From NCBI GenBank assembly GCA_021234535.1, contig CM037833.1:22716719-22780718 (forward strand): DNA of 64,000 bases. Reading direction: 5' to 3'. Source of the stretch: Stichopus chloronotus (Eukaryota > Echinodermata > Holothuroidea > Aspidochirotida > Stichopodidae). Positions 1-12,719 of the stretch are shown one piece after another. Under the pieces are notes generated by a model. That model was given only the letters and a program-made list of their open reading frames with translations, searched no databases and was not told where the DNA came from. Numbering within the stretch: the first letter of the stretch is position 1; every line of letters begins with the position of its first letter. A program made the position numbers and the translations under genes.

Positions 1-3000
1 TTAGAACTTTAATTTTGACGAAAACGTTATCGTCCAATAGCCAACGTGTTTCAAAATTTCTTTCTTGTGAGCGTTTTTCCAAGCATAAACATCATCAGTC
101 TTCTATGTTTCTTCATGAAATCCATTAGCTAAACGTATTCTGTGTCAAAGGTCTCTAAGTTTTGAAATAATATAGCATAAAGGGTAACACATTAAAAAGG
201 TTACTGAAGTGTTTAAGCTTACCACGATAGATCGGGCGTAAATGTTATTTGTACAGGATATGTGGTTCGACTTGCAAAGAAAATTTGAATTTATAATTAA
301 TATATGGACTTTCAGTCATCCTGTTATGCATCTTTCATTAGCAAAGAATACCCAATACGAAGAAGTTAATCAAGTTTCAAATATCATCTAAAGAACAAAC
401 AAATAAACGAACAATAAATAAAATTTACGGACACTTTGATAACTGCTTGTAATACCTTTGAAATTAACGTTTATTTAAACAATTATCTCAAAGACTGTTA
501 ATAAAAAAGGACTTCAGGTTAAATGAACAGTCTTGACGAACCCTTATGACTAACACCACCCCCTCCCCACCTAGCCGGTGAAAAATTTGAAATAGGCAAT
601 GCAGTATATTCTATAGACAGCAGTTTTGAATATTTTTCTTTTAAGTTTTCTGATCCAATAGAATCATTTGAAAATTAAGGAAGAAGAAAAATAAAGTGTT
701 GCATGTAGGAATTTAAATCTAGACTGTCAAATCGTAATTTATGGCAAGGATCGTGTATACTCAAACAATGCCATGGAGCGCCATGTTCTTTAACATCGTA
801 TATTGTAGACCTTTTGAAGACTTGGGATTTTCATACATCTTAGCTTCCCCTTGTTCGGCAGAAATATGACACATTGTGACTTTAATCCTGTCTTTTGGAG
901 TATACATATGTATAATTCATGAACTAAAATGAACTTACAATTTTAAGGATCAGCACTTCACAATCACATTCACCAACGTCTGGTTTTTACGTAAAAGGTT
1001 TCCAAGACAATTTACTAAAGTTTGAACCAGCTTGTATAATTGTTTGTCGTCGAATATCCATGTCACTTGACTAAGATTTGCAATTTAGCTGCAACCGTGC
1101 TGTCATTTTTCTGATTTAACCTGGACATGTCAATAAATAACTGTTGAAGGTGTATTTTACGAAAATGAGGCTGATGAATCTACATCTAACCTACACTCCA
1201 ACGACTTACAAAAGAGCAGCTTAGTAGTAGTAGCAGTGCCAAAACATCCCAATGATAAATCTGGTATAGCCTACGTAACATATGGCTTACAGTCGCAGTG
1301 GTAATCACTAATGGTATAGCTTCAATACACCATTAACCCTTTTGAACAGAAGGGTGCTCTGTATTTATAACTAATATCCAAGGGCGGTTTCCTTGACGAT
1401 ATTTGGGAGAGCAGCAACTAACCTTCGTAACAGGTGTTGGTCGGTACTGCCGGTTTCCCGTAGGCCTACAAACCTAAGGCGGATGGATGAGTAATACACG
1501 TCCGTTGTGCGGGCTATTTGTCAACCGGCAATAAATTTTGGACTGTGGAATGTTGGAGGGAATTTTGGCAAGGAAAACAACATGGCTAATATTTGGATTA
1601 CTATATGGTATGGGCTGATTGCTACAGTGTGGCTATTTTATTGCATAGAATGCAGTTACGCTTAATTTAAGGCACAGATGCTGACCCATGTCTGCTCAGG
1701 CAATTAGTAAACTGATGTTGTTATACAGCAAATTTCTTTTTCTTGGGATTTAAGAATGTATAAGAATTTAATAAAGCAATGATGCCAGTAGCTACATGTT
1801 CATCACAGTTTTATTGGCAACTGAATTTCGCGCCACGTCGATGGGGTCTACCCGACATTCACAAGGCTCGTTAGTCAAACTGTGATTTTAGAAAATTGTT
1901 TAGGTTTCGTTATTCATAAAAAATGTCTGGCGCTGGTTCCAGGGTCATAAGGTCCCTTGTTCAATATAAAAAGAATGTAGACTACAATAGCTCATAATTT
2001 ACAGTGTTCCATACTCATAATCGAGGCCAAAGTCCACTTTCTAGTTCATCTTGGCACTCCATCTCCCTTGCGATGCTTCAGGTTAACCTCCCTGCTTCCT
2101 TGAGGGGGGGGGGGGGGGCTTGGCCACTTTGGGGGCAAATACTGCAGCATCACCAGTGTATAGTCCTCATAATTGTAGATAAAGTTTCCAGTATTATGAA
2201 TTAGTAACCTTACTTTTATAATGAATAACAAACCTTTTTTCGTATTATGAATATCGAACCTTTCATCCTATAAACTAATAACGTGAACCTTATGAACAAC
2301 AAACCTTTCTCTTAATTATAAATACCGAACCGTACGTAATACTAACACATCTTCGGACTAAGAGCCTTATTATTAACCGGCTTTCCCTATTACTGCTGCA
2401 AACATGGTGTGTGCCCGATGAGCGCTTTCAGATAAAATGAGAAATTAGCATAACACTAATTCATTAAATCCAGAATGCTTAAGTAATAGTGTCCAAACTT
2501 TACTTTTAACTTGCACTCCTTATAGACTGACTACTCTCAATCTCTCACTGTGACATGTTCCTATGTTTGTATGGATACGTTGTAATTTTCCAAAAAAGTA
2601 GACTAGCATTAAATATTAAATTTTGAAAAACTAAGAAATCATCTACTCTCATCAAAAAAGATTAACACTCCCTTGTTGAAATGGGGAAACTTTACCTCTG
2701 TGACTCTGTCTACCAAATATAACAAAAACATTAATTGCAATTTTTATAGATACTGTATGATTTACCATGACTCTACAAATCTAAAGAGATTCAAAGAGAT
2801 AAAGAGATCCACTGATCGTATCACTGGCGTCACAAGGAGGGGATGAGGCAGGACGAAAGTGTTGTCCCAAAGAAATCTTGGGGACACGATGTGTTGTCCC
2901 CCCCCCCAAAAAAAAATGAATGCCGGAGAGCAAAAGAGAAGACAAAAGGGAAGAGAGATATGTTGTTGGCCGGTAATGCGGAGTGTGGGGGGTCAGGAGG

Positions 3001-6000
3001 TAGGGGAGGGTAGTTTGAAATCACTGACTTCACAAGTGCAATCTCTTTTTGGTACTGAAAACTATGACAAGATTAAAATAGAAGGTTCACATGCAGCTTT
3101 TTGAAACTTTTCCCTGATAATATATTACTTCAACTTGTGCTTATATCTTATACTTAAGCTTGTTAATGGACTTAAAAATGGAAGCTAGATGCATATGTAA
3201 TCCATACAATTTGAAGCTGACCTATTTCCTTTCTTTATGTCAGTTCCCTTGATGAATCTCAACAATTTTTTGCCCTCAACCCACATTTAGCTGTTGTTAA
3301 TCTGTCAGGTTTACGTAAGAAGCATTAAAACGAAACTACCCATGTCCCTATCAACATTTAAGCTATTTACTAGAGATTAGAAATGCATCAGTTCTCACAA
3401 TATCGACTGAGGCACTAGCTAAATTTTTCTCCATTCTTGCGTTTTGTGAAAGTATTTGAAGGGAAAGGAATGGAAGCAGAGTCCCCCAACAAAAACGGCA
3501 GTTTTTGCACCCGTTGTAATTCAATAGCGAAATCATAATTTCCCTACAAAAAACCCACAAATTTTCTCTCGCTTTGCATTTTCCCACTCTGAAAAACAAT
3601 GTTGTGGACGAAAAGCAGAAACTCTTCCGGCACGCGACTTAGGCGTATCTGAAAGACATTTTGCGTTGTACGACTTTTTCTCATTTTGGAAATACATCTA
3701 TCTGTACATAACTACCACATGGTTGAAAGAAATAATCTGGAAAATAAACGTCACCAACTTCAGTTTTCATGTTATTAAATTATGTTGCATTAACTGGAAT
3801 CTTACTTACTTACTTGACTTACATAGATCGACTGAATTATAATGAAGCCGTAATGTGATAACATTTTCACAATGAGTTTGTATTCGGTCTCCACCATATT
3901 CCTATACTCTCGTTAATTATAGATTTAAACTAGGGTAAAATATTGCGATATCTAGTCACAAATTAATATGTTAATGTAAAATCGAAAATGTGCAACATCA
4001 CCCATAGTAACCCTAATTTGCAGTCTACTCTTATGCAGTTTTTAAGTAGGCTATGGACCTATCTGTATATAAAAATCTTTCCAGTAGCGAACTCGAGAAC
4101 CGAACGATATAAACATTCCGTAAAAAAAATACCAAGATGGCCCGCATATATCTCTAGGCCGCCGTAGATTGTCGTTACGTTGGGTGTACAAGATACAGTA
4201 TTTGTTATACCTTTAATGTTGCAGAAACGCTTTCGTTGCGTCTCAAAGACATTCTCGATACACTGTCGTAGAGGTCATTGGTATATGCATTCAGAAATTT
4301 CAGAGCACCAACCCCCCTTGAAATATATATTATATAGGCTTCTTTGCAGTGCGTTGCATCTGACAGCTGCAATTTTCAGAAATTGCATTTCTCTGGATGT
4401 AGTGGAGTCTTGACAATGCTACAAACTAACTACTGACACACAGTGTTATGCTATACAGGACTTTTCATGTTACTACAGTGCACAAGATGTTCCATGTATT
4501 TTCAGAGGAAAAAATGAGAAAACGTCTTTTGCGCTCCCTACATTTGACTAGGGCATTTTTTTTTTTATAGTTTTTTCTCTATCTCCGACATTTTTATACT
4601 TCATTTCAGAAAATGCCTTCATTCCGTGTATGGCAACTGAATCTCCTTGCAAGGGCACATGATTATAGGCTGGGGGGTGATGAAAAGAATACCTCAATTA
4701 GGCCTATAGAGTATGACAAAAACATTTCAATTATTCCAGATACGTTGAAACCCGAATCCAATTGAGAGACTTGAGTAGTAGGCACACCACCAGGTTTAAT
4801 AATCAAACACCATACACGTACATAAACTTAAAAAAAAAAAATGGGGGAGGGGGTTGGAGAAGAAGGTGGAGCGCATATTAGACAGTCGAGGACAGCATAA
4901 ATTTTATTTGATATTGGCAGTTTGGTATGACTATTCCAACTTTGCAGAACCTTGGCAGATCAATTTTTGTCCATCTGGAGCTCCGCCGAAATCATGGTGG
5001 CCCTCCGCTTTGTCGCCCACATCCCCCCCCCCCCCACTAGTCCAAAATCCTGGGTGCCCCACAGTAGAGTGATAGTGGTGTAAACAGTGTATTTCCGCAA
5101 TACACTGTAGCTTGATCCAGTCCCGAAAACATCATTGTGACGCCACTGGAGCAAAAAGTGACGCTAGCCTAAAAATTTGGCAACTCTGTCCAAAAATCGA
5201 AATTCTGGAAAATCATACCTGCCCCCCTCTCTCCCTTCCGAAATGACCCCCATACGCTTAGGTGTATGCCTTGTGTCTAAAGGATGTTATAAATACCATT
5301 CATATTTGCTATAATACAGTTATAATTTAAAAAGTAATGCAAGAAACATTAATTAGTTTCAAAGAAAGATTTCCATCCTAGGTCCGTTTGAGATAACCAG
5401 TCATCGACAAACAGACGTACCGTTACATCTCAGGCTATTAATATGGAAAGTGTTGGTATGGTAACGTGTAAACTTCAATGTAAATTCGAGGATAACGGTG
5501 AGGTGGGTGCCTGGGGGAAGGAAACTGTGCAATATGGAGAAAAAAGCCTGACTCGTAAAGTTTGCTTGCACAGTACGGTGCAAGTTTCAAGGAACTTCTT
5601 TGTTTGTATGAAATTGGTTATACTGTCAGTCGCTGTGACCGAGGTGATACTCACTTTCGTAAGTCCAGTTGAATTTGTGGATTGACAACTAGACTCGAGT
5701 TCTTTGTACTGTATCACATTTTACAAATATTGTTCAAAGCAACTGATACGAAGACCCAACTCATGCAAGTTACTCACTTTCAGTTGGCTTGACACTGTGT
5801 TTTCCATGGAAATGAAAAGCAGTTGTGTTGCACAGTGACAGTCTTTCGTATGTTAAGCCTATATGTGCACCCTCTTAATTACTTTGTTATTGGATTTCAC
5901 ACTGGTAAGTTTTTGAAAGAGAAAAAAAATATGCGTCCAAACTAAAATCGTCTCTGTGTATAAAATTCTCTATTGTCCTTGAAGTAAAGGTTAAATAAAC

Positions 6001-6400
6001 AAAGGATAACATAAGACATATCATATGAGTTCGTCTCTTGACACCACAAATTTACATACTCATTTATATTTATTCATGATGCAGGTGTGAGACAGGAATT
6101 TGCCTGTTAAAATGTCAATACTGTATAGATTTTGATGTAATTTATGGTTTTTAGCATTCTCAATGATCAGTACACGCAATACTCCAAAAGGTCACTTTCA
6201 TGTCACATGACATTCTAACTGAGCACTCTGTACTTCCTACTATAGCTTTTTCACAGTTTTTAGGGGCTCATTGAGTTGGTTTAAAAATTAATGACATCTG
6301 GTCACACCTGTTAATTATTATTGATACACTGATGATAAATGATTCAACTAAGGGATCCTGGAGACATGAGATACGACAGAAGTAAAACAGTTATATTGTA
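1..6400. other. AT-rich DNA, no gene recognised
   Basis: I see no protein family, RNA gene or mobile element here. Open frames are short (80 codons or fewer) and several only run through homopolymers: a 15-G tract at 2104-2118, a C10A9 tract at 2898-2916 and a 13-C tract at 5023-5035. A frame at 5443-5685 could be a small exon with a GTGAGG donor-like site near 5500, but nothing supports a function. Confidence 0.5.
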
Positions 6401-6407
6401 ATAACAG

Positions 6408-6591
6408 ATGAAAAACAGTTTTGGCAAATCATGTTGGGAACTTTGCGGTTCTTACTCTGAGCTTCTGCATAATGAACATGCAACAGTACAGGTCACACTG
6501 AGAAATTATACTGATACTGAATATTCAGTCAAAATCTCAGCATCACCGACGCAGCAATATGAAAATGATGTGATCAGTTTGAAGGTTACTT
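6408..6591 (+). CDS. Candidate internal exon, beta-sandwich-like peptide (hypothetical)
   Basis: An open stretch of 61 codons starts right after an acceptor-like ATAACAG and ends at a good donor, ACTT|GTGAGT. The peptide alternates polar and hydrophobic residues, for example ATVQVTLRNYTDTEYSVKIS and then SLKVTC, as strands of an Ig-like or other beta-sandwich domain would. I do not recognise a family. No neighbouring exon with a matching phase was found, and a palindromic MITE begins 85 bases downstream. It could be a chance open frame in an intron. The exon call rests only on the splice-like edges and the residue pattern. Confidence 0.3.
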
Positions 6592-6675
6592 GTGAGTACA
6601 GTGATTCCTTTAATTAAAATCTACAATTCTCGATACCGACCAACGAGCGACGTCTTGAGTAGTATGTTTTTGATA

Positions 6676-6954
6676 CACCTGTCCTCACAAAATACACATA
6701 ACGTACTAAAATCATGTCTCGAAAAGACCTTTTATGGATGACAGAACATCACGTGATATCCATTCCAGATATACCATAACGGTTAGGGTACGTTCCCCAC
6801 TTGATCATATGATCATGTTTATCCCATCTCGAGAGGTACCTACCCTAACCACCACTATGGTATATCTGGCTATCAAGTCATGTTCTATCATGTAGAAAAG
6901 ATCTTCTCGAGACATAATTTTAGCACATTCTGGAAATTCTGTGAGGACTAGGTG
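6676..6954. mobile_element. Palindromic (foldback) MITE
   Basis: The first ~110 bases are an imperfect inverted repeat of the last ~110. The left end reads CACCTGTCCTCACA and the reverse complement of the right end reads CACCTAGTCCTCACA. Both arms then share CTAAAAT(C/T)ATGTCTCGA, a GA(C/T)AGAACAT block and CAGATATACCATA..GTTAGGGTA. The centre holds TGATCATATGATCA. There is no coding capacity. One arm of the same family recurs at 59678. I see no clear target-site duplication. Confidence 0.8.
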
Positions 6955-9900
6955 CTTCCCATCGGCTTGTAAGAAGATTGCACACGGTTGATTTGAATAA
7001 ATGCTGTCAACCAGTACATATCGTATTTTACAGCTTGTAGCGTTGTGTTCGGACAGATTGAAATCATATGACAGAATTAATCACCTTAAACCTAATTATT
7101 TTCTCAGATTGCCTGAATGGTGCAATTAAAAGCCCATTTAAACTTGGCATGAAATTTCTCTAGGCAATCACTTTAACACATTTATGTAAAGACATACTAG
7201 GGTGATTATACTGCATGGCCAGGGTGATATATTCAGATATGACAGGCAATGACAATGTTTATATAGAATGTTTGTTCAAGCTATTTCCGACTGTCTTTTT
7301 GTTCTTTTTTCTTTCAAATTCACGATGAAGACATTTAAGTTATATATTCGTATATATGATGCTACAAAAATGAGTATACTTTCTTTGATTCAAACTATAT
7401 CAGCTTTGAGAGTCTGCAAGTAGAAAAAATTTCGTAGAGAATACAGCAGATTATGTAATTACAGAAAAAAACACTGCAGCACCGTCAAAGTGAAACTCAC
7501 AGAATCCTTACTCTTGTTCTTCAGCAAAGTCTTTTTTTTTTTCTTTAATTTGTAACTTTGACAAAGTCTCACAGAAGTGATAGACGTATATTTATCGGCA
7601 AACATTGTTTTCGTTCCGTGTGAAGGTGCAAAGCTACAGGTGTAGTTTGGGAATCCTCCAAGAAAATAGGGATGTTAGATAAATGATATGCGATGCGATT
7701 TCTAAGGTGCGATTGCTGAGATGTCATTTCCCAGCATCTGGAAGTAAGTTCTTCGTATGGATTTGCTCATTTTGGAAACAAACTCGCTAGTTGTCGAAAG
7801 AGAGGGGTGAGGGGGTTGTGCTGATTCATGCGCCCGACGTCTCCCCCTTCTGGATAACAACTCCGTGATTACTGACTAATCATACGATTCAATTTGAGTT
7901 TTGAAAATTCTTGACTCGACATATTGATTGCACAAAGCCAGTACCAGTCAAGATCAACTATATATTCAGATTTCAAAACAATTGGATGTGAAACTCGACT
8001 AATTATAAGCCTTCTGTTTAGCTCCGTTCGAAATCCTCACACACTTATTTGATATCAACTCAGTGAGCCTCTTTAAGATTGCGTGACATTTTGTACATCT
8101 TCTTTCACTAAAACATCGATATGATATCTCCTATGCTAACGGGTTGCCTTAATTAAAATAATGAAGATGTAAAGACACTGGAAATTTGGTATAGATTTAG
8201 GCATTAAATCTTACATGGAGAGACAAACTATCGTGAATTCAAATTCGGACGCAGATAGAAGGATGTCGAATATTAACAAGGAAAGGAAACAGACCCTGTA
8301 AAAATGTTAAGATGTTGCGAAATTAGATTCTAACAATACGGAGTATGAAAAATAACATCTGGAAGACCCCTCGAAAGCTCCGTAGTATGAATCACAGTCG
8401 GCCCCTATTAGGCTATCGCTTTAGTATTTTATCATAACTTATGGGGGGGGGAAAACTGCTGCTACAGTAGCTTTTAAGATGCATCGCACATGCAACGTTT
8501 ATTTTGGGTGTTGGTGAGAATACGGAGGGTTTTCAAACATATTTGGATAGAACTTACTTTGGGATTTGGCTTGTAAATTTTGGTTGTAGTGCATTTCAGT
8601 TTGAGTGTAATGGATATCAGTTTGTTAGGCAATCATACATATAGAAATGACTACGTATCATTTTATCCCATATTCCCACAGTTCCATAACCCCTTCACTT
8701 TGGATCAAGAGACACACATATCAAATTACAAAATATCAAAATAATGATTACTTTACGAAAACAGCAGTATACATAATTTCATTCCCTGAGTGACTGGACA
8801 TTCTATCCAACTTTAAACGATGCGATGCCCAATTGAGTAGAATGTTCATCTTGCCTTTCTGAACCATACATATGGACAAAACGGCATTTCCATGTTGTAT
8901 ATGTGCACAGGCCTGAAATAGGGATGCTTTGTAATTCCCGAATGTATATGAAAAAAGTCAGTCTATGGAAAATTGTAGGAAACATCAGACGTATTGCCAT
9001 TTTGGAAGAATGTAATGATTTATGTACCTCATCTTATTTTGTTTCTTAGGAGCATCTTCTGATGTCATGTGCTAGACTGATATATGAGACATTTTAACTT
9101 GTACTTCAGATTTTCTGACTATCGTCCTGACAATATTTGTTTTCGTGGGTGGAACACCCAGCACCATCCCCTCCACTTTTGCGGCAGTCATGACAGGATA
9201 AAAGAAAGGTACTTGGAAGAAATCCTACTACAACATCATTTTTCCCACTTAGAAGTAACAGGCCTAAATTACTATCATTTGTGTTTCCGCGTGCCTTCTA
9301 ATGTTGGACCTAGGTATTGGATCAGTGGGGACCTCTCAGACACCCCTTCACCTTTTTTCGCTTTGACGGATGGGATAGAACTGGTGAACAGTTGTGGGCT
9401 TATAAGACCAATATTTTCGATGCTGTGCATCGATGACATTATCATTATTTAATTTTTCAAGATCTTAAAATTAATATTTCATCAAGAAATAATGGAAGAA
9501 AATATTTTTTTATGAAATAGAAATTCCTGGAGATAGTAATTCAGTTTCTTTCTCTTATTAAAAGTAGCTCCATTTTTGCACCATTTCCACCCTACAGAAG
9601 CAAAAATTTCCCAAAGCAAACGGGGACACCCTTCCCTTAATCTCCACTCCCAGGCTCATAGGACGACGATCGGTCAATGTTTTGTATCACGACAGCCTAC
9701 AGACAAATCAACATTCAAGTCCAGACAAACCCAGGCCAAATTAATTTAATCCAAACAATAACCCTGAACACTTTTGGCGAAAATTCTAATGTAAGGAACT
9801 TCCATTGGAGTATCGGTTGGTATAATAAACACAACGTATAAGTTTTGCAAAAATTCGGTGCCTTTTTTGTGTAAAACAACTCAAATTATTGAAAGTTTGT

Positions 9901-10270
9901 TAGCAAAAAAAGGAATTGGCATAAACAACCGTTTCTTCCTGGTTGGTATCAAATGGAAGATAAAGATTTAAAATTCAAAAGAGAGAAACTATAAAATACA
10001 CTAGTCATAGACAGGCATGCCCCACAATCCCTAAAACAAGTAGGGCTTGCCATGTTTTAGTTGCAGGTTTCTCGAACCAGGAAAAAAATTATCGTAATTT
10101 GTTATGCATTACTTCTCGAAGCACTTTCATCTCAAACAGATCAAAGGAAAGCGTGAGGGGGGGGGGGGTGGAGGAAGCACAACCGTACCGATTATTTTGT
10201 GAAAATGTTGAAGCGTGGGAGTATACAATAATGTTACGCAATGTTGATAATGTTGAGTATATGATAAATA
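6955..10270. other. Non-coding DNA with one unassigned 122-codon frame
   Basis: Nothing recognisable lies here. An open frame at 9084-9452 (+) is longer than its neighbours but shows no domain, biased composition or usable splice edge. A 9-G tract lies at 8443-8451 and a 12-G tract at 10157-10168. A short stretch near 8036-8100 resembles one near 21228-21290 (shared GATATCAACTC and GTGAGCC or ATGAGCC words), perhaps an old dispersed repeat. Confidence 0.45.
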
Positions 10271-10278
10271 TACGATAA

Positions 10279-10709
10279 GTGCAGATAGTCAAGTTTCACT
10301 TCCAGTTGAAATTAATGTTCAAGAAAAGCCACTGGCAATGTTGTAGCTGTGGACAAAAATTTTCCAATGTCATTTCACAATGTGTAATACATCTCTTTGA
10401 AAAGTTTAAGTTATTTCATGACATCACCTGTGATACTGTGGGGCTGGTTTATCTTGTTAATTGTTTGGATTGTATGAAACAGTATGTAGGAGAAACAGGA
10501 GGGGAGCTGAGGATTAGACATCGTGGGCATAGACAGGAAATGCGAACAGCCATTTTCAGTCTTGTAAGAATTTTGAGCTCATAGGAATTGAAAAGCTAGT
10601 GAACAATACCAAGAAGGTTCGGGAGGAAGTTGAGCTTAAGTGGATTTATCGCTTGAATACGTTTGCTCCGGTAGGCCTGAATGTTAAAGAAGTCACCCAT
10701 GACTTTTGA
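10279..10709 (+). pseudogene. Penelope-like element C-terminus with GIY-YIG endonuclease, frameshifted
   Basis: The translated plus strand has the GIY-YIG layout of Penelope-like retroelements. A CxxC pair (QCCSCGQKF) is followed by GLVYLVNCLDCMKQYVGETG, an HRGHRQEM segment and, after a one-base frame change near 10535-10550, FELIGIEKL, then ELKWIYRLNTFAPVGLN and a stop at 10707-10709. In this family the domain nicks target DNA during retrotransposition and sits C-terminal to the reverse transcriptase. No reverse transcriptase is recognisable upstream, so this is a 5'-truncated, decayed copy. An AT-only stretch at 10863-10901 lies 150 bases past the stop and may belong to the element's 3' region. 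The neighbouring DNA gives no sign of a host gene. Confidence 0.8.
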
Positions 10710-10862
10710 ACTCTTAATAGCTTTTGTACCTTTCTTTAATCATTTGGTCGCATGTATTCTTAGATTCAGTCTGCTTTTAATTGTTCACTTGCCTTTTTAC
10801 CTCTTAACCAGTTTTAATATCTTATTGCATGGAAGATTTTAATGATTCAGTTTTCTGAAGGG

Positions 10863-10901
10863 ATATATATATTTTATATATATATTTTATATAGATATAT
10901 G
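10863..10901. repeat. TA-rich simple repeat
   Basis: Alternating TATATATATTTTATATATATA sequence just downstream of the Penelope-like fragment. Confidence 0.8.
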
Positions 10902-11408
10902 CATCGAACGCATTATTTACGTCAAATTTCTGGGTAAAGACGCCAAATAAGTTGAAAGACCTCTGAAAATGTAGCCTATTGTGACCACCTAACCATTTGT
11001 CCCAGTAACAGTGTCCAGGTATCTTGAAATGATTTTATGACATGTACAGGCGGATAGCCGGAGTAACCAACTTGAAAATCATTTCAATGTTTTAACCTAT
11101 CTGTGGTGGGGGACAAGGGACGCTTGTTATCTGGAAAATCGTGCGTCCCCACCACGTCTCGTCCCTACACCGCATGAACCTATCTGTGGTGAGATATCCA
11201 ACTGTCAGTTTTCGTGTGATTTGATCCCTACAGGTAAGACAACAATTTCAGTTGGAGGTCTGATTTTGAAGCTTGAGTTTACATTTAGATTAAACCCAAA
11301 ACATTTTGTACTGAAAGCTTACATGTAGACTGCAGAATGAATCAAAACGGCAACATTCCACGTTTTTCACGTATTTTCGGAGAGGGCATCAGAACAAAAC
11401 ACTGAAAA

Positions 11409-11807
11409 GTGATATTCACGTTTCCATTCTGTGTGCCTTTAATTGCGCCTATCCGTCCCTTAAGACCGGCTCATGCTCCAGAACTGAATCGCGCGATGGC
11501 TAGATTAAAGGAATATAGCAGTCTCGTACCCAATGGCTATAAAATTGATTTTTTACTTGATGTTCTGTTCAGCGAGGCGAAACCGCAACATCAAGTTTCA
11601 TTTGTTGTTCTTGTGGGCTTAACTTCGGTAGAACGAACCCTTGTCCTAATGCTAGCAGAAGGCCGAGAGTGTACATTTTTGCCTAATATAGTTGAATGTG
11701 CAACTTCGGTACATTACTTGTATGTACAGCACAACGTCTTCGTTAAATTGTTCATACGGCCCACTGTGCGTAGATACTGGGAACACAATAAACTGTTATC
11801 ATGGTAA
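11409..11807 (+). CDS. Unassigned 132-codon open frame
   Basis: This is one of the longer open frames in the window, beginning at GTG 11409 with the first ATG near 11496. The middle (PELNRAMARLKEYSSLVPNG, then IDFLLDVLFSEAK) looks like a soluble helical protein. The second half is less protein-like. It stops 144 bases before the left end of the foldback element. A polypyrimidine stretch ending CCCTTAAG near 11464 could be a splice acceptor. I recognise no family. It may be a host exon, a mobile-element fragment or chance. Confidence 0.22.
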   Translation: MIFTFPFCVPLIAPIRPLRPAHAPELNRAMARLKEYSSLVPNGYKIDFLLDVLFSEAKPQHQVSFVVLVGLTSVERTLVLMLAEGRECTFLPNIVECATSVHYLYVQHNVFVKLFIRPTVRRYWEHNKLLSW

Positions 11808-11950
11808 TTTTCAATCACACGATTACGATCATAGTGAATATCTATTTACCGCAGCATGCTACTTAAGACGCCACAACTGTCCAAGTATCTTCTTGATATC
11901 TGTATAGTCGCGACTTCATGATCCTACGTACGGTAAAATTCTGCACCATT

Positions 11951-11985
11951 CCCAGCAAACACAAAACATTTTTACAACATTTTTC
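11951..11985 (+). repeat. Left terminal inverted repeat of foldback element
   Basis: Starts CCCAGCAAACACAAAA and matches the inverted right end over the first 16 bases with one mismatch. The similarity continues only as a shared A/T-rich AACATTTT character. Confidence 0.65.
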
Positions 11986-12700
11986 CAAAAGCGTAAGAAT
12001 GTCATTTGAAAACATGTTTGTAAAACGTTTTAAAAATGTTATTTTAATATCGTATGGTAACATTGCAATGTTTTGCAAATGTTATATAAATGTTGTCTTT
12101 GTAACATTTTAGTCACATGTTTTGTTAACGTCTTAAAAATATTTTTTGAAGACAACATAAAAAGACATAAAAAGTGAAATATGAAAACAAATTCACGTAA
12201 TGTTGCTTCGGCACTTACATCTCGATATGATCAAAGTAAATGTGATTAAAATATTGGTGAAATTTGCTGTAAGTAGCATAATGTTATTAAAACGTTACAA
12301 AAACATTTTGATTTACAAAACAATATTTTAAGGACATTATCGAAATGTTCTCATTAGGAAGTTTTTTAATAACTTAAAATTATTCTTAAAGGCTTCATGT
12401 AAAACTTTAGCCGTTATTTTCAAAGGGGAGCATTAATATTTCAAAACATCATTAAAATATTTGCTCTCAGTTAGCAAATGTTTTAATACTGTTTACAGAA
12501 CATTTTCCTGCAAAGGTTTTATGCAATGTTATAAAAATATCGTTAAAACGTGATTGAGTAATAAAACCTTACTATTGATCATACATCCTTGCACATTCTC
12601 AACAACTAGGTTATTTACACATGAGCGACTTCCACCGGCCACCAGTAAAGAAATGATTTTCCGACCAGAATTACTCCATACACTTGACAAGTTTTCAAAA
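11986..12700. repeat. Diverged outer part of left arm
   Basis: A dense run of AAAATGTT, AACATTTT and AAAACGTT words without a clean unit length. It reads as decayed copies of the arm repeat. The right arm has a shorter counterpart at 19260-19435 and a diverged inner zone at 17460-18280. Confidence 0.55.
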
Positions 12701-12719
12701 TAGAAAAACCATTATTTGG

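Noticed and set aside
9084..9452. 122-codon plus-strand open frame
   Set aside because: Protein composition is mixed and no domain, motif or splice edge fits. Kept only as part of the unassigned stretch.
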